Shown piece by piece: positions 17,301-27,841 of a stretch of DNA of 64,000 nt (positions are counted from its first letter, which is position 1; every line of letters begins with the position of its first letter). The notes below the pieces were generated by a model. The model saw only the letters and a list, made by a program, of their open reading frames with translations, did no database searches and was not told where the DNA came from. This stretch comes from Vibrio salilacus. GTDB taxonomy: Bacteria; Pseudomonadota; Gammaproteobacteria; Enterobacterales; Vibrionaceae. A program made the position numbers and the translations under genes. The DNA is taken from NCBI RefSeq assembly GCF_002811245.1, contig NZ_NIVQ01000003.1, positions 175,587-239,586 of the forward strand. Direction: 5' to 3'.

Positions 17301-18029
17301 ATGGCAACTGTATCAATGCGCGATATGCTTAAAGCTGGTGTTCACTTCGGTCACCAGACTCGTTACTGGAACCCAAAAATGAAGCCATTCATCTTTGGCG
17401 CTCGTAACAAAGTTCATATCATCAACCTAGAAAAAACTGTACCAATGTTCAACGACTCTCTAGCTGAACTAGCTAAAGTAGGCGAGAAGAAAGGTAAGGT
17501 TCTATTCGTAGGTACTAAACGCGCTGCATCTGAAGCTGTTAAAGAAGCTGCTATCGCAAGCAACCAGTACTATGTTAACAACCGCTGGTTAGGCGGCATG
17601 CTAACAAACTACAAAACAGTTCGTCAGTCAATCAAGCGTCTAAAAGAACTTGAAGCTCAATCTCAAGACGGTACTTTTGATAAACTAACTAAGAAAGAAG
17701 CTCTAATGCGTACTCGCGAAATGGAGAAGCTAGAGAAATCTCTTGGTGGTATCAAAGATATGAGCGGCCTACCAGACGCTCTATTCGTAATCGATGCTGA
17801 TCACGAACACATTGCGATTAAAGAAGCGAACAACCTAGGTATCCCAGTATACGCTGTGGTAGATACTAACTCTAACCCAGACGGCGTTGACTACATCATC
17901 CCAGGTAACGACGACGCGATCCGTGCGGTACAGCTATACCTTAACGCTGCTGCTCAAGCGGTAACTGAAGGTCGTAATAAAGATGTTGCTGTAGCGGCTG
18001 AAAAAGACGGTTTCGTAGAAGCTGAATAA
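17301..18029 (+). CDS. rpsB: 30S ribosomal protein S2
   Basis: A 242-residue component of the small subunit. The start is the ATG at 17301 ([20 protein letters not shown]), preceded by AGAGG. The open frame upstream is leader RNA. Conserved stretches include [20 protein letters not shown] near residues 22-41 and [13 protein letters not shown] near 92-104. Codon use is strongly biased (frequent CTA for Leu, GTA for Val, GCT for Ala), as expected for a highly expressed gene. A terminator or attenuator separates it from tsf. Confidence 0.98.
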   Translation: MATVSMRDMLKAGVHFGHQTRYWNPKMKPFIFGARNKVHIINLEKTVPMFNDSLAELAKVGEKKGKVLFVGTKRAASEAVKEAAIASNQYYVNNRWLGGMLTNYKTVRQSIKRLKELEAQSQDGTFDKLTKKEALMRTREMEKLEKSLGGIKDMSGLPDALFVIDADHEHIAIKEANNLGIPVYAVVDTNSNPDGVDYIIPGNDDAIRAVQLYLNAAAQAVTEGRNKDVAVAAEKDGFVEAE

Positions 18030-18097
18030 TAGCTGGCTCCAAGTCACACTTAGTTTATGTGCCATCTAATTGTCGCATTAACTAAGTTATAGTTATC

Positions 18098-18130
18098 AAC
18101 AGGGGCCGACATTATTGGCCCCTGTTTTTT
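18098..18130 (+). terminator. Terminator / attenuator between rpsB and tsf
   Basis: A 10-bp perfect stem, AACAGGGGCC/GGCCCCTGTT, has a nine-base loop and a run of T. As rpsB-tsf is usually cotranscribed, this probably works as partial termination that lowers tsf relative to rpsB. Confidence 0.8.
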
Positions 18131-18161
18131 ACCAAATTCTGAATCAACTGAGGAATAGAGA

Positions 18162-19004
18162 ATGGCTGTTACTGCTGCTCTAGTTAAAGAACTGCGCGAC
18201 CGCACTGGCGCAGGCATGATGGAATGTAAGAAAGCGCTAGTTGAAACTAACGGCGACGTTGAACTAGCAATCGAAAACATGCGTAAATCAGGCGCTGCTA
18301 AAGCTGCTAAGAAAGCAGGTAACGTTGCTGCTGAAGGCGCAATCATCATCAAAGAAGAGAACGGCGTTGCTGTACTTCTTGAAGTGAACTGTCAAACAGA
18401 CTTCGTTGCTAAAGACGCAAACTTCACTGCATTTGCAGACAAAGTTGCTGCTGAAGCACTAGCAACGAAAGCGACTTCTGAAGAGCTACAAGCTAAATTC
18501 GAAGACGAGCGTGTTGCTCTTGTGACTAAGATTGGTGAAAACATCAACATCCGTCGCGTACAGTACGTTGAAGGCGCAGCGATTGCTTCTTACCGTCACG
18601 GTGAGAAAATCGGTGTTGTTGTTGCTGGTGAAGGTGATGCTGAAACGCTTAAGCACGTTGCTATGCACGTTGCTGCTTCTCGTCCAGATTACGTAAACCC
18701 AGAAGATGTACCAGCTGACGTTGTCGAAAAAGAGAAAGCGGTTCAAGTTGAAATCGCAATGAACGAAGGCAAGCCTGCAGAAATCGCTGAGAAGATGGTT
18801 GTTGGCCGCATGAAGAAGTTCACTGGCGAAGTTTCTCTAACAGGTCAAGCGTTCGTTATGGAACCTAAGAAGACGGTTGGTGAAATTCTAAAAGAACGCG
18901 GTGCTTCAGTTGCTACATTCGTTCGCCTAGAAGTAGGTGAAGGCATTGAAAAAGCGGAAGGCATGAGTTTCGCTGAAGAAGTAGCAGCAGCTCAAAAAGG
19001 TTAA
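18162..19004 (+). CDS. tsf: Elongation factor Ts
   Basis: The guanine nucleotide exchange factor that recycles EF-Tu. At 280 residues it is close to the 283 of E. coli. The N-terminal UBA-like module carries the signature [16 protein letters not shown] at residues 10-25. The [13 protein letters not shown] core that contacts EF-Tu follows near residues 76-88. Codon bias matches rpsB. It is preceded by GAGG and the terminator-like hairpin, and followed by its own terminator. Confidence 0.98.
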   Translation: MAVTAALVKELRDRTGAGMMECKKALVETNGDVELAIENMRKSGAAKAAKKAGNVAAEGAIIIKEENGVAVLLEVNCQTDFVAKDANFTAFADKVAAEALATKATSEELQAKFEDERVALVTKIGENINIRRVQYVEGAAIASYRHGEKIGVVVAGEGDAETLKHVAMHVAASRPDYVNPEDVPADVVEKEKAVQVEIAMNEGKPAEIAEKMVVGRMKKFTGEVSLTGQAFVMEPKKTVGEILKERGASVATFVRLEVGEGIEKAEGMSFAEEVAAAQKG

Positions 19005-19027
19005 TCCTGAGCAAGCGCACAAAGTTT

Positions 19028-19055
19028 AGACCGTAGCCAAGGCTGCGGTCTTTTT
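19028..19055 (+). terminator. Rho-independent terminator after tsf
   Basis: The stem AGACCGTAGCC/GGCTGCGGTCT (one G-T wobble, very short loop) runs into five T residues. Confidence 0.8.
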
Positions 19056-19153
19056 ATGACTAACGATGAAGTGTCTAGCGGTGATGGATGCAGACTATAA
19101 GAGTCTTTATCCATGACTGTTAATCAACAACTCTCTTTTGGAAGGTAAACTCC

Positions 19154-19885
19154 ATGACTACGAACCCTAAACCAGCATATCAACGTATTCTGTTAAAACT
19201 GAGTGGTGAAGCTCTCCAAGGTGAGGAAGGTTTTGGTATCGATCCAGCGGTCCTTGACCGAATGGGCCAAGAAATAAAAGAACTGGTTGAACTGGGTGTT
19301 CAGGTCGGTGTGGTTATCGGCGGCGGTAACTTGTTCCGTGGCGCCGGTTTGGCAGAAGCGGGTATGAACCGCGTTGTTGGTGATCACATGGGGATGCTGG
19401 CGACAGTAATGAATGGCCTAGCGATGCGCGACACATTGCACCGTGCTTATGTCAATGCGCGAGTAATGTCTGCCATCCCATTAAAAGGTGTGTGTGATGA
19501 TTATAATTGGGCCGATGCGATTCGTGAACTTCGTCAAGGCCGCGTGGTGATCTTCTCTGCAGGTACTGGTAACCCATTTTTCACGACCGATTCTGCTGCT
19601 TGTTTGCGCGGTATCGAAATTGAAGCTGACGTCGTTCTAAAAGCGACAAAAGTAGATGGCGTATTTAGCGCAGACCCTGTAGCAAACCCAGACGCAGAAC
19701 TGTATGATAAGCTTTCATACGATACAGTGCTTGAAAAAGAACTGAAAGTAATGGATTTGGCTGCATTTACATTGGCTCGTGACCACAAAATGCCAATTCG
19801 TGTATTCAATATGAATAAACCAGGCGCACTACGTCGCGTGGTAATGGGTGAAGCAGAAGGCACGCTAATCAGCGACGCAGAGTAA
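19154..19885 (+). CDS. pyrH: UMP kinase
   Basis: Phosphorylates UMP to UDP; a hexameric bacterial enzyme unrelated to the eukaryotic UMP/CMP kinases. The 243 residues show the amino acid kinase fold: LKLSGEAL near residue 13, [10 protein letters not shown] near 56-65, [13 protein letters not shown] near 137-149 and [13 protein letters not shown] near 165. GTP usually activates it and UTP inhibits it. It lies in the conserved rpsB-tsf-pyrH-frr cluster, with about 100 bp before frr. Confidence 0.97.
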   Translation: MTTNPKPAYQRILLKLSGEALQGEEGFGIDPAVLDRMGQEIKELVELGVQVGVVIGGGNLFRGAGLAEAGMNRVVGDHMGMLATVMNGLAMRDTLHRAYVNARVMSAIPLKGVCDDYNWADAIRELRQGRVVIFSAGTGNPFFTTDSAACLRGIEIEADVVLKATKVDGVFSADPVANPDAELYDKLSYDTVLEKELKVMDLAAFTLARDHKMPIRVFNMNKPGALRRVVMGEAEGTLISDAE

Positions 19886-19988
19886 TTCCAATCGCCGCAG
19901 CATGGGGTGGACTTTTGCTGCGGTATTGCCTTTTGAAGACTCCAAGTTAGGCTTTCTTCAAGAAAGATTTACACATTAAGGTGATATT

Positions 19989-20546
19989 GTGATTAACGAA
20001 ATCAAAAAAGACGCTCAAGAGCGCATGGATAAAAGCGTTGAAGCGCTAAAAAACAACCTTTCTAAAATTCGTACTGGCCGTGCGCATCCAAGCCTACTTG
20101 CTGGTATCAACGTAGAGTACTACGGTGCAGCGACACCGCTAAACCAAATTGCGAACGTTGTTGCTGAAGATGCACGCACTCTTGCTATCACCGTATTCGA
20201 TAAAGAGCTGACGCAAAAAGTTGAAAAAGCGATCATGATGTCAGATCTTGGTCTAAACCCAATGTCAGCAGGCACGGTTATTCGCGTACCACTACCACCA
20301 CTAACGGAAGAGCGTCGTAAAGATCTAGTGAAAATTGTCCGTGGTGAAGCAGAGGGCGGTCGTGTTGCGATTCGTAACATTCGCCGTGATGCGAACGGTG
20401 AGCTTAAAGCACTACTAAAAGACAAAGAAATCTCTGAAGATGAGGATCGCAAAGGTCAAGAAGAGATTCAAAAACTAACGGACGCTGCGGTTAAACAAGT
20501 CGATGACGTTCTCGCTGCGAAAGAAAAAGAGTTGATGGAAGTCTGA
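19989..20546 (+). CDS. frr: Ribosome recycling factor
   Basis: With EF-G it splits post-termination ribosomes. At 185 residues it matches the family exactly (E. coli 185). It starts at a GTG ([20 protein letters not shown]), with AAGGTGAT just upstream. The signature [12 protein letters not shown] is at residues 26-37 and PLNQIANV near 51-58. The C-terminal helix is rich in Lys and Glu. Confidence 0.97.
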   Translation: MINEIKKDAQERMDKSVEALKNNLSKIRTGRAHPSLLAGINVEYYGAATPLNQIANVVAEDARTLAITVFDKELTQKVEKAIMMSDLGLNPMSAGTVIRVPLPPLTEERRKDLVKIVRGEAEGGRVAIRNIRRDANGELKALLKDKEISEDEDRKGQEEIQKLTDAAVKQVDDVLAAKEKELMEV

Positions 20547-20571
20547 TTTATCCACAAACTTTTCGCTTTTA

Positions 20572-20603
20572 AAGCGCTGTGCTCGCAGTACAGCGCTTTT
20601 TTA
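20572..20603 (+). terminator. Rho-independent terminator after frr
   Basis: The 10-bp stem AAAGCGCTGT/ACAGCGCTTT has a nine-base loop and a T tail. It closes the ribosomal/translation part of the cluster before uppS. Confidence 0.88.
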
Positions 20604-20643
20604 TGCTACTCTCTGTCCCCTGCTGATTACCAATCAACGTCTT

Positions 20644-21399
20644 ATGCAAAATTCACAACTCTCCCCTGAATTACTTCCACAACATATTGCAATCATCATG
20701 GATGGCAACGGCCGTTGGGCAAAAGCACAAGGTAAACCCCGTGTTTTTGGTCATAAAAATGGTGTTGCTGCGGTGCGCAAAACAATTTCAACTTCAGCGA
20801 AACTGGGGGTTAAAGCGGTCACTCTGTTTGCTTTTAGCAGCGAGAACTGGCGCCGACCGGAAGAAGAAGTTGGGGTGTTGATGGAGCTGTTTATCAGCGT
20901 ACTATCAACCGAAGTTAAGAAACTGCATAAGAATAACCTACGTCTGCGAGTGATTGGTGATACGTCACGATTTAGTCAACGTCTACAAAAGAAAATTGCT
21001 CAAGCTGAGGCATTGACTCAAACCAACAGTGGTATGGTCATTAATATTGCGGCGAATTACGGTGGTAAGTGGGATATCATGCAAGCAACAAAAGCTATTT
21101 CAGCTAAGGTTGTCGCAGGTGAATTGCAGACTGATGAGATCACTGAAGATCTGATTAGCCAACACCTGACAATGGCAGATTTACCTGAAGTTGATTTAAT
21201 GATTCGAACCAGCGGTGAATGTCGCATTAGCAATTTTATGCTTTGGCAAATGGCGTACGCAGAAATGTACTTTACGCCTATCTATTGGCCTGAGTTCGAT
21301 GAAAACAGCTTAATCGAAGCAGTGACTTGGTTTGTTAATCGAGAGCGACGTTTTGGTTGCACCGGTGAACAAGTTAAGGCACTGATGGAAAGCGAATAA
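20644..21399 (+). CDS. uppS: Undecaprenyl diphosphate synthase (di-trans,poly-cis)
   Basis: Condenses eight isopentenyl diphosphates onto farnesyl diphosphate to make the C55 carrier lipid for peptidoglycan and O-antigen. The 251 residues hold the cis-prenyltransferase motif [11 protein letters not shown] with catalytic Asp20, the [11 protein letters not shown] segment near residue 65 and [19 protein letters not shown] near 188. Also named ispU. cdsA begins 11 bp downstream, as in E. coli. Confidence 0.97.
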   Translation: MQNSQLSPELLPQHIAIIMDGNGRWAKAQGKPRVFGHKNGVAAVRKTISTSAKLGVKAVTLFAFSSENWRRPEEEVGVLMELFISVLSTEVKKLHKNNLRLRVIGDTSRFSQRLQKKIAQAEALTQTNSGMVINIAANYGGKWDIMQATKAISAKVVAGELQTDEITEDLISQHLTMADLPEVDLMIRTSGECRISNFMLWQMAYAEMYFTPIYWPEFDENSLIEAVTWFVNRERRFGCTGEQVKALMESE

Positions 21400-21410
21400 A
21401 GGATCAAAGT

Positions 21411-22253
21411 TTGAAACAACGAATTATAACGGCGCTTATCCTTGCTCCTCTGGTGATTTTAGGAATTTTCAAGCTCTCTTTACCCCTCTTTATCCTTGCC
21501 GTTGCGGCGGTAACGTTAATTGGCTTTTGGGAGTGGACTCAGTTTGTCAATGCATCTTCACGTACGATAGCGCTTATACCGGCGGTGGTCATAGGAGCCG
21601 CGAGCCTGTGGTTTGTCCCTTTTGATGCCATCAGTTTAAACCTTCTTAGTGGCAGTCATTATGCCATTTTAACGCTTGGCTGCGTCTGGTGGTTAGTCGC
21701 CAGTGGGCTTGCTATCACTTATCCTAAATCCTCATCGCTTTGGCAACACTCGAATTTACTGCGCCACATTTTTGGTCTTCTGACCCTATTGCCTTTTTTC
21801 TGGAGTGTTCTTTTGTTGCGCGCTGAAGGTATTGATCTTGAACCTTATCACGGCGCTAAGCTAGTGCTGTATGTGTGCCTGATTGTCTGGGCAGCAGATA
21901 GTGGTGCTTATTTTGCTGGAAAGAGCTTGGGCAAACACAAAATGGCGCCTCACGTCAGCCCAAATAAGACCATTGAAGGGCTCATCGGTGGAATTATCAC
22001 TGCGATTATTGTCGGCTGGGCGATGGCTGAGTGGTTTGAAATTCAATTTTCAAGCGTATGGGCTATGGTGCTTATCACCTTAGTCACCGTGGTGATCTCA
22101 GTGTTGGGTGATTTGGTTGAAAGCATGTTTAAACGCGCATCAGGCATCAAAGATAGTAGCAATATTATCCCAGGGCATGGTGGTGTGTTGGATCGCATTG
22201 ACAGTTTAACCGCTGCCTTCCCGGTTTTTGCGTTCTTGTACTTTATCTCTTAA
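21411..22253 (+). CDS. cdsA: Phosphatidate cytidylyltransferase
   Basis: Makes CDP-diacylglycerol, the branch point of phospholipid synthesis, in the inner membrane. The 280-residue protein has about eight hydrophobic helices and the C-terminal signature spanning KRASGIKDSSNIIPGHGG and VLDRIDSLTAAFPVF. The start is TTG at 21411, just after GGATC; no ATG gives the hydrophobic N terminus KQRIITALILAPLVIL. Close spacing to uppS indicates cotranscription. Confidence 0.95.
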   Translation: MKQRIITALILAPLVILGIFKLSLPLFILAVAAVTLIGFWEWTQFVNASSRTIALIPAVVIGAASLWFVPFDAISLNLLSGSHYAILTLGCVWWLVASGLAITYPKSSSLWQHSNLLRHIFGLLTLLPFFWSVLLLRAEGIDLEPYHGAKLVLYVCLIVWAADSGAYFAGKSLGKHKMAPHVSPNKTIEGLIGGIITAIIVGWAMAEWFEIQFSSVWAMVLITLVTVVISVLGDLVESMFKRASGIKDSSNIIPGHGGVLDRIDSLTAAFPVFAFLYFIS

Positions 22254-22294
22254 GGTGAGTTTAGGTTTGTCCTGCTCATACATTGGTTCTTGCT

Positions 22295-23503
22295 ATGCGT
22301 AAGTTAACGATTCTTGGTGCAACTGGCTCTATCGGAGCTAGTACGCTTAAAGTCATCGAACAGAATCCTACTAAATTCTCTATTTTTGCGCTCGTTGCAG
22401 GGCAAAATGTCGACAAAATGCGTGAACTTTGCCAAAAGTGGCTGCCTGAATATGCGGTAATGGCGAGTGATATTGCAGCCCAGCGCCTTAAAGCACAGTT
22501 GACAGAGCTTAACATCAACACCCAAGTAATGTCGGGGGTTGAAGCGATGTGTCAGGTGTCATCAATGGATGAGGTAGACACTGTGATGGCGGCGATTGTC
22601 GGCGCGGCAGGGCTGTTACCGACTATGGCGGCGGTAAAGTCTGGTAAGCGGGTGCTATTAGCGAATAAAGAAGCATTAGTCATGTCTGGTCAGCTGTTTA
22701 TCGATGCAGTGGAACACTATGGTGCTGAACTATTGCCAGTTGACAGTGAACACAACGCTATTTTTCAGTGTCTACCGAATGAGATTCAAACCAATTTGGG
22801 TCGCTGCTCTTTAACTGAGCACGGTATCTCGCATATCCTCCTCACCGGCTCTGGTGGCCCATTTCGTTACAGCGATATTGAGTCGCTCAGCCGTGTGACT
22901 CCAGAGCAAGCGATTGCACATCCCAATTGGTCGATGGGGCCTAAAATATCGGTTGATTCCGCGACCATGATGAACAAAGGTCTTGAGTATATTGAGGCTA
23001 AGTGGCTTTTTAATACCGAACGAGAGCAGCTTAAGGTCTTGATTCATCCCCAATCTGTTATTCATTCAATGGTTCAGTATCGCGATGGCTCCGTACTGGC
23101 GCAAATGGGGGAACCTGATATGGCGACGCCGATCGCGTTAACACTTTCCTATCCGCAGCGAGTGGACGCAGGCGTTGCACCTCTCGACTTTACCAAAGTC
23201 GGTGAACTGAGCTTTTTAGAGCCTGATTTTCAGCGTTATCCTTGTCTGAAGTTGGCAATGGATGCCTGTTACGAAGGTCAGCATGCCACGACGGCACTCA
23301 ATGCAGCTAACGAGATAGCGGTCGAGGCGTTCTTAAATCGAAGACTGCGTTTTACCGATATCGCATTGGTTAATCAACAAGTGGCGGATAAAGTCTGCGC
23401 GACTTACACCCCATCATCATGTCGTGACTTGGAAAGCATACTCGAGCTCGATAGAATGGCGAGAGGACTTGCCAGCAACTTCGTAAGTGAGCGTCAGTTA
23501 TGA
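22295..23503 (+). CDS. dxr: 1-deoxy-D-xylulose 5-phosphate reductoisomerase
   Basis: Second step of the MEP isoprenoid pathway, feeding UppS. From the ATG at 22295 the protein has 402 residues (E. coli 398) and starts [18 protein letters not shown], an NADPH-binding loop. [15 protein letters not shown] near residue 150 includes the metal-binding Asp-Ser-Glu. A TTG at 22283 is a less likely start. The final ATGA overlaps the rseP start by four bases, so translation is probably coupled. Also named ispC. Confidence 0.96.
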   Translation: MRKLTILGATGSIGASTLKVIEQNPTKFSIFALVAGQNVDKMRELCQKWLPEYAVMASDIAAQRLKAQLTELNINTQVMSGVEAMCQVSSMDEVDTVMAAIVGAAGLLPTMAAVKSGKRVLLANKEALVMSGQLFIDAVEHYGAELLPVDSEHNAIFQCLPNEIQTNLGRCSLTEHGISHILLTGSGGPFRYSDIESLSRVTPEQAIAHPNWSMGPKISVDSATMMNKGLEYIEAKWLFNTEREQLKVLIHPQSVIHSMVQYRDGSVLAQMGEPDMATPIALTLSYPQRVDAGVAPLDFTKVGELSFLEPDFQRYPCLKLAMDACYEGQHATTALNAANEIAVEAFLNRRLRFTDIALVNQQVADKVCATYTPSSCRDLESILELDRMARGLASNFVSERQL

Positions 23504-24858
23504 GCGGTATTATTTGGAACTTTGCTTCATTCGTTGTCGCCTTGGGTATTTTGGTCGCGGTGCATGAATTTGGTCATTTTTGGGTCGCCCGTCGTTGTGG
23601 TGTCAAAGTTGAAAAATTTTCAATTGGCTTTGGTAAGTCGATTTGGAGCCGAGTCGCAAAAGACGGCACCGAATACAGCTTGTCTGTCATCCCTTTAGGT
23701 GGCTATGTCAAAATGCTCGATAGTCGAGTTGATGACGTGGCGGAGCAAGATAAACACACCACCTTCGATGCTAAACCGTTATGGAAGCGTACGTCGATCG
23801 TCGCAGCTGGGCCTCTGTTCAACTTCCTATTTGCAATTTTTGCTTATTGGTTAGTTTTTTTGATAGGCGTGCCTGCGGTAAAACCGGTGGTAGGACAGAT
23901 CACACCGGCTTCGATAGCGGCTGAATCTGGCCTGCAATCTGGAATGGAACTAAAAGCGGTTTCCGGCGTCCAAACTGCGGATTGGGAATCGGTGAATATG
24001 GGGCTTATCTCCCACATCGGCGATAGGGAACTGACATTAACAGTGGTTCCGGTTGATGGCATCGGCATTGAAGAAACCATGCGTTTGGACTTAACCAACT
24101 GGAACTTTGATCCCGAAAAAGAGTCTGCAATGTCAGCGCTCGGCTTCATGCCTTATACGCCAGAGATCACGGCAAGGCTTACCAACGTGTCACAAGATAG
24201 TGCTGGCGCTAAAGCCGGCCTGCAGGTTGGTGACTTACTGGTTAAGCTAGATGGGGTAGACGTAACGTCTTGGCAGCAGGTGGTTGAAAAAATTCAACAA
24301 AGCCCGAATACGCCGGTTAACATAACGGTTGAACGAGCAAGCCAAACGTTGTTATTAACGTTGATTCCGGATAGTCGAGATTTATCGGATGGTCGTGTTA
24401 TCGGTTTTGCAGGAATCGCTCCTGCTGTCGCAGAATGGCCAGAAAACTATCGCTTTGAATTACAATATGGTGTAGTTGAATCAGTCGGAAAAGCGGTAGA
24501 GAAAACGGGTAAGGTGATCAATCTTACCGTCAGTATGTTGAAGAAACTCATTGTTGGGGATGTAGGGCTGAATAACCTGAGTGGTCCTATTTCCATCGCG
24601 AAAGGAGCGGGTACAACTGCCGATTATGGCTTAGTTTACTTCTTAGGCTTCTTAGCTCTGATTAGTGTTAACTTAGGGATTATTAACCTTGTACCGTTGC
24701 CAATGTTGGACGGTGGGCATCTATTGTTTTTTGCCATTGAGGCTGTAATAAAGCGTCCTGTACCTGAAAAGGTTCAGGAAATGGGCTACCGCGTGGGCGG
24801 GGCAATTATCTTCTCACTCATGATTGTGGCAATTTTCAATGATTTTGCTCGCTTGTAA
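23500..24858 (+). CDS. rseP: RseP site-2 intramembrane zinc metalloprotease
   Basis: Cuts the anti-sigma factor RseA within the inner membrane after DegS, releasing sigma-E. It also clears remnant signal peptides. The zinc motif HEFGH is at residues 22-26 in the first membrane helix. Two tandem PDZ domains occupy roughly residues 115-310. The third metal ligand is in [13 protein letters not shown] near residue 400, and the last hydrophobic segment is at the C terminus. At 452 residues it is close to the E. coli length (450). A sigma-E-like promoter sequence lies inside the gene at 24101-24129, upstream of bamA. Confidence 0.96.
   Translation: MSGIIWNFASFVVALGILVAVHEFGHFWVARRCGVKVEKFSIGFGKSIWSRVAKDGTEYSLSVIPLGGYVKMLDSRVDDVAEQDKHTTFDAKPLWKRTSIVAAGPLFNFLFAIFAYWLVFLIGVPAVKPVVGQITPASIAAESGLQSGMELKAVSGVQTADWESVNMGLISHIGDRELTLTVVPVDGIGIEETMRLDLTNWNFDPEKESAMSALGFMPYTPEITARLTNVSQDSAGAKAGLQVGDLLVKLDGVDVTSWQQVVEKIQQSPNTPVNITVERASQTLLLTLIPDSRDLSDGRVIGFAGIAPAVAEWPENYRFELQYGVVESVGKAVEKTGKVINLTVSMLKKLIVGDVGLNNLSGPISIAKGAGTTADYGLVYFLGFLALISVNLGIINLVPLPMLDGGHLLFFAIEAVIKRPVPEKVQEMGYRVGGAIIFSLMIVAIFNDFARL
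24101..24129 (+). promoter_or_regulatory. Candidate sigma-E promoter inside rseP, reading toward bamA
   Basis: GGAACTT, a perfect sigma-E -35, is followed after 16 bp by TCTGCA, a partial match to the -10 TCTRA class. E. coli also has sigma-E promoters within rseP that serve bamA and skp. The site is about 770 bp ahead of bamA. The -10 match is only fair. Confidence 0.35.
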
Positions 24859-24897
24859 CAGAGCAATAGGTTGAAGTAAGGAATAACTAAAACAAAT

Positions 24898-27309
24898 ATG
24901 GCGATGAAAAATATTCTGTTTGCATCCTTGTTAGCAACAAGTGTCAGCGCAAACGGTGCCGAGAACTTTGTAGTTCAAGATATCCAAATTGAAGGTTTAC
25001 AGCGTGTTGCATTGGGTGCGGCGTTGCTGAAAATGCCAGTACGAATTGGTGACTCTGTCGATGGCCAAGATGTTTCAGAGATGATCCGTGCGCTTTACGC
25101 AACGGGCAACTTTGAAGATATTAAGGTCCTACGTGACAACGACGTGCTTGTCGTTCAGGTCAAAGAGCGTCCAACTATCGCCAGTATCTCTTTCTCTGGT
25201 AACAAAGCTATTAAAGAAGAGCAACTGCAGCAGAACCTAGATGCATCCGGTGTTCGCGTCGGTGAAGCGTTAGATCGTACGACCTTGTCCACCATTGAAA
25301 AAGGTCTGGAAGATTTTTACTATAGCGTTGGTAAATACAACGCTGGGGTGAAAGCGGTGGTGACGCCATTGCCGCGTAACCGTTCTGATCTGAAATTCGT
25401 GTTCACTGAAGGTGTATCGGCCAAGATTAAACAGATTAACTTTATAGGTAATCAACAGTTTTCCGACAAAGAACTACTCGGCCGTTTTAACTTGAACGTT
25501 GATGTCGCGTGGTGGAACTTCTTAGCTGATGATAAATATCAAAAACAAGTATTGGCGGGTGATATTGAAGCGCTCAAGTCTTACTACTTGGATCGCGGCT
25601 ATCTCAAATTCCGTATCGACTCTACTCACGTTGCGATCTCTCCGGATAAAAAAGGAGTGTACATCACTCTGGGATTAGACGAAGGGATGCCATACACAGT
25701 GAAGGAGGTCAAATTCCGCGGTGAGCTGTTAGGTAAAGAAGACGAATTTGAAGCGCTTGTTCCGTTTGAGTACGGTGACACTTATAACGGATCGGCGGTA
25801 ACCAGTTTAGAAGAGCGAGTTAAGCGCTTGTTGGGCGAAGCAGGCTATGCGTACCCTCAAGTACGTACGATCCCTGAATTTGATGATGAAAACCAATCTG
25901 TTTCTTTAATTGTCAATGTCGAAGCGGGTAATCGAATTTATGTGCGTGATATTCGTTTTATTGGAAATAATGCAACTAAAGATGAAGTTTTACGCCGTGA
26001 AATGCGTCAAATGGAAGCCAGTTGGCTGAATTCAAAATCGATTCAAACCGGTAAAGATCGTCTTAACCGTTTAGGTTTCTTTGAAACGGTGGATGTACAG
26101 ACAGTACGTGTCCCCGGCAGTGAAGATCAAGTTGACTTAGTTTACAACGTTAAAGAAGCCAACTCTGGTAGTGTCAACTTCGGTGTTGGTTACGGGACTG
26201 AATCTGGTATTAGCTTCCAAGTTGGCTTGCAGCAAGATAACTTTGTGGGTAGTGGTAATCGCGTCGGTATCAATGCGATGATGAATGACTATCAGAAGAA
26301 TATCAGCCTAGATTACCGTGACCCATACTGGAACCTAGATGGTGTCAGTATGGGAGGTAAAATTTTCTACAATGAGTTTGAAGCATCGGAAGCCGGTATT
26401 GTTGACTATACCAACGAAAGTTATGGTGCGAGTTTAACCTGGGGCTTCCCGTTTGATGAGCTTAACCGTTTTGAATTCGGCGTGGGTTATACTCACAACA
26501 AAATTGGTAATGTTCCGACTTACGATCAAGCGCAGCGCTTTGCGCAAAGCATCGGTCAAGAAGACGGGGATATTCTAACCAATGATTTTGATGTGAATGT
26601 TTCATGGATTCGCAGCAATCTTAACCGAGGCTATTTCCCAACTGCAGGTAACTATCAGCGCGCCTTTGCTAAAGCAACGATGCCAAGTTCTGATGCCCAG
26701 TACTTCAAATTGCAGTACGATGTCCGTCAGTACATCCCGCTAACGAAGAAACACGAGTTTACCCTATTGATGCGTGGTCGTTTGGGATACGGTAATGGCT
26801 ATGGTCAAACGGATGGTAACGATAACTTGTTCCCATTCTACGAAAACTATTATGCAGGTGGCTTTACTACGTTGCGTGGTTTTGGTTCAAATACAGCGGG
26901 CCCGAAAGCGGTGTACAGCACGAATGGTAATCCTGATACTTGCAATAGCGCCAGTTGTGTCTCTGCCACCGATGACTCTGTAGGTGGTAACGCTGTCGCG
27001 CTAGCAAGTCTTGAGGTTATCGTGCCAACGCCGTTTGCATCGGAGGAAGCTCGAAGCCAGATCCGTACCAGTGTCTTTGTTGATGCAGCTAGCGTGTGGG
27101 ATACAGAATTTGCCTTTGACCCTGGACATCAGAACGATCCGTATTACTACGATTATTCGGATCCAATGAACTTTCGTGCATCTTACGGTGCTGCACTGCA
27201 ATGGATGTCACCAATGGGACCATTGGTATTCTCAGTAGCGAAACCAATCGAAATTTACGAAGGTGATGATGAAGAATTTTTCACTTTCACCATCGGAAGA
27301 ACCTTCTAA
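24898..27309 (+). CDS. bamA: Outer membrane protein assembly factor BamA
   Basis: The essential beta-barrel insertase of the outer membrane. The 803 residues start with a signal peptide (MAMKNILFASLLATSVSANGA), followed by five POTRA repeats up to about residue 420 and a 16-strand Omp85 barrel. The conserved loop-6 motif is TTLRGFGSN, and the protein ends in aromatic IGRTF, the usual barrel signal. Two cysteines in the sixth external loop (DTCNSASC) mirror the disulfide pair of E. coli BamA. An in-frame ATG at 24904 is an alternative start. skp follows after 16 bp. Confidence 0.97.
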   Translation: MAMKNILFASLLATSVSANGAENFVVQDIQIEGLQRVALGAALLKMPVRIGDSVDGQDVSEMIRALYATGNFEDIKVLRDNDVLVVQVKERPTIASISFSGNKAIKEEQLQQNLDASGVRVGEALDRTTLSTIEKGLEDFYYSVGKYNAGVKAVVTPLPRNRSDLKFVFTEGVSAKIKQINFIGNQQFSDKELLGRFNLNVDVAWWNFLADDKYQKQVLAGDIEALKSYYLDRGYLKFRIDSTHVAISPDKKGVYITLGLDEGMPYTVKEVKFRGELLGKEDEFEALVPFEYGDTYNGSAVTSLEERVKRLLGEAGYAYPQVRTIPEFDDENQSVSLIVNVEAGNRIYVRDIRFIGNNATKDEVLRREMRQMEASWLNSKSIQTGKDRLNRLGFFETVDVQTVRVPGSEDQVDLVYNVKEANSGSVNFGVGYGTESGISFQVGLQQDNFVGSGNRVGINAMMNDYQKNISLDYRDPYWNLDGVSMGGKIFYNEFEASEAGIVDYTNESYGASLTWGFPFDELNRFEFGVGYTHNKIGNVPTYDQAQRFAQSIGQEDGDILTNDFDVNVSWIRSNLNRGYFPTAGNYQRAFAKATMPSSDAQYFKLQYDVRQYIPLTKKHEFTLLMRGRLGYGNGYGQTDGNDNLFPFYENYYAGGFTTLRGFGSNTAGPKAVYSTNGNPDTCNSASCVSATDDSVGGNAVALASLEVIVPTPFASEEARSQIRTSVFVDAASVWDTEFAFDPGHQNDPYYYDYSDPMNFRASYGAALQWMSPMGPLVFSVAKPIEIYEGDDEEFFTFTIGRTF

Positions 27310-27325
27310 TTTAGAGGAAGTAACA

Positions 27326-27835
27326 GTGAATAAAACAATCAAAGCGGCTGGTTTAGGCCTAGTAGTCATGACGTCTTCACTTTTTGCAAATGCAGCAGAA
27401 GCGGCGCAAAAAATAGGCTATGTGAATACTGCACAAGTGTTTCAAGCGCTTCCTCAGCGTGAAGTGGTTGTGCAGCAAATGCAAGAGCAATTCAAAGACA
27501 AAGCGGATGAGCTAAAAGCGATTCAAGCTGAAGCTAAGACTAAAATTGAGAAACTTCAACGTGACGGCGAGCTGCTAGGTCAAGACGAGGTTGAAAAATT
27601 ACGAATCGAAATTGGTCAACTTGATAGCAAGTACAAGATCAAAGCTCAAGCGTTAGAAAAAGCCTCGGCCCGTCGTGAAGCGGAAGAGAAGCAAAAACTA
27701 TTTAAAGTGATTCAAGATACAGTGCAAAAAGTGGCTGAAAAAGAAGGCTATGACATCATTGTTGATATTCAAACAATGCAGTACGGTAAACCTGAATTCA
27801 ATATCTCTGAACAAGTTATTAAACAACTAAAATAG
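27326..27835 (+). CDS. skp: Periplasmic chaperone Skp (OmpH family)
   Basis: A trimeric jellyfish-shaped chaperone that carries unfolded outer membrane proteins to the BAM complex. The start is the GTG at 27326 after TAGAGGAAG, giving 169 residues with a signal peptide cut after about residue 23 (ANAAEA). The frame is open upstream into bamA but has no signal peptide from there. The mature part starts QKIGYVNTAQVFQ and is largely charged, predicted coiled-coil helix (about 45-125). Position between bamA and lpxD is conserved. Confidence 0.95.
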   Translation: MNKTIKAAGLGLVVMTSSLFANAAEAAQKIGYVNTAQVFQALPQREVVVQQMQEQFKDKADELKAIQAEAKTKIEKLQRDGELLGQDEVEKLRIEIGQLDSKYKIKAQALEKASARREAEEKQKLFKVIQDTVQKVAEKEGYDIIVDIQTMQYGKPEFNISEQVIKQLK

Positions 27836-27841
27836 TACATT

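Noticed and set aside
27263..27325. skp starting inside bamA
   Set aside because: The GTG at 27326 begins a normal signal peptide; an earlier start would bury it.
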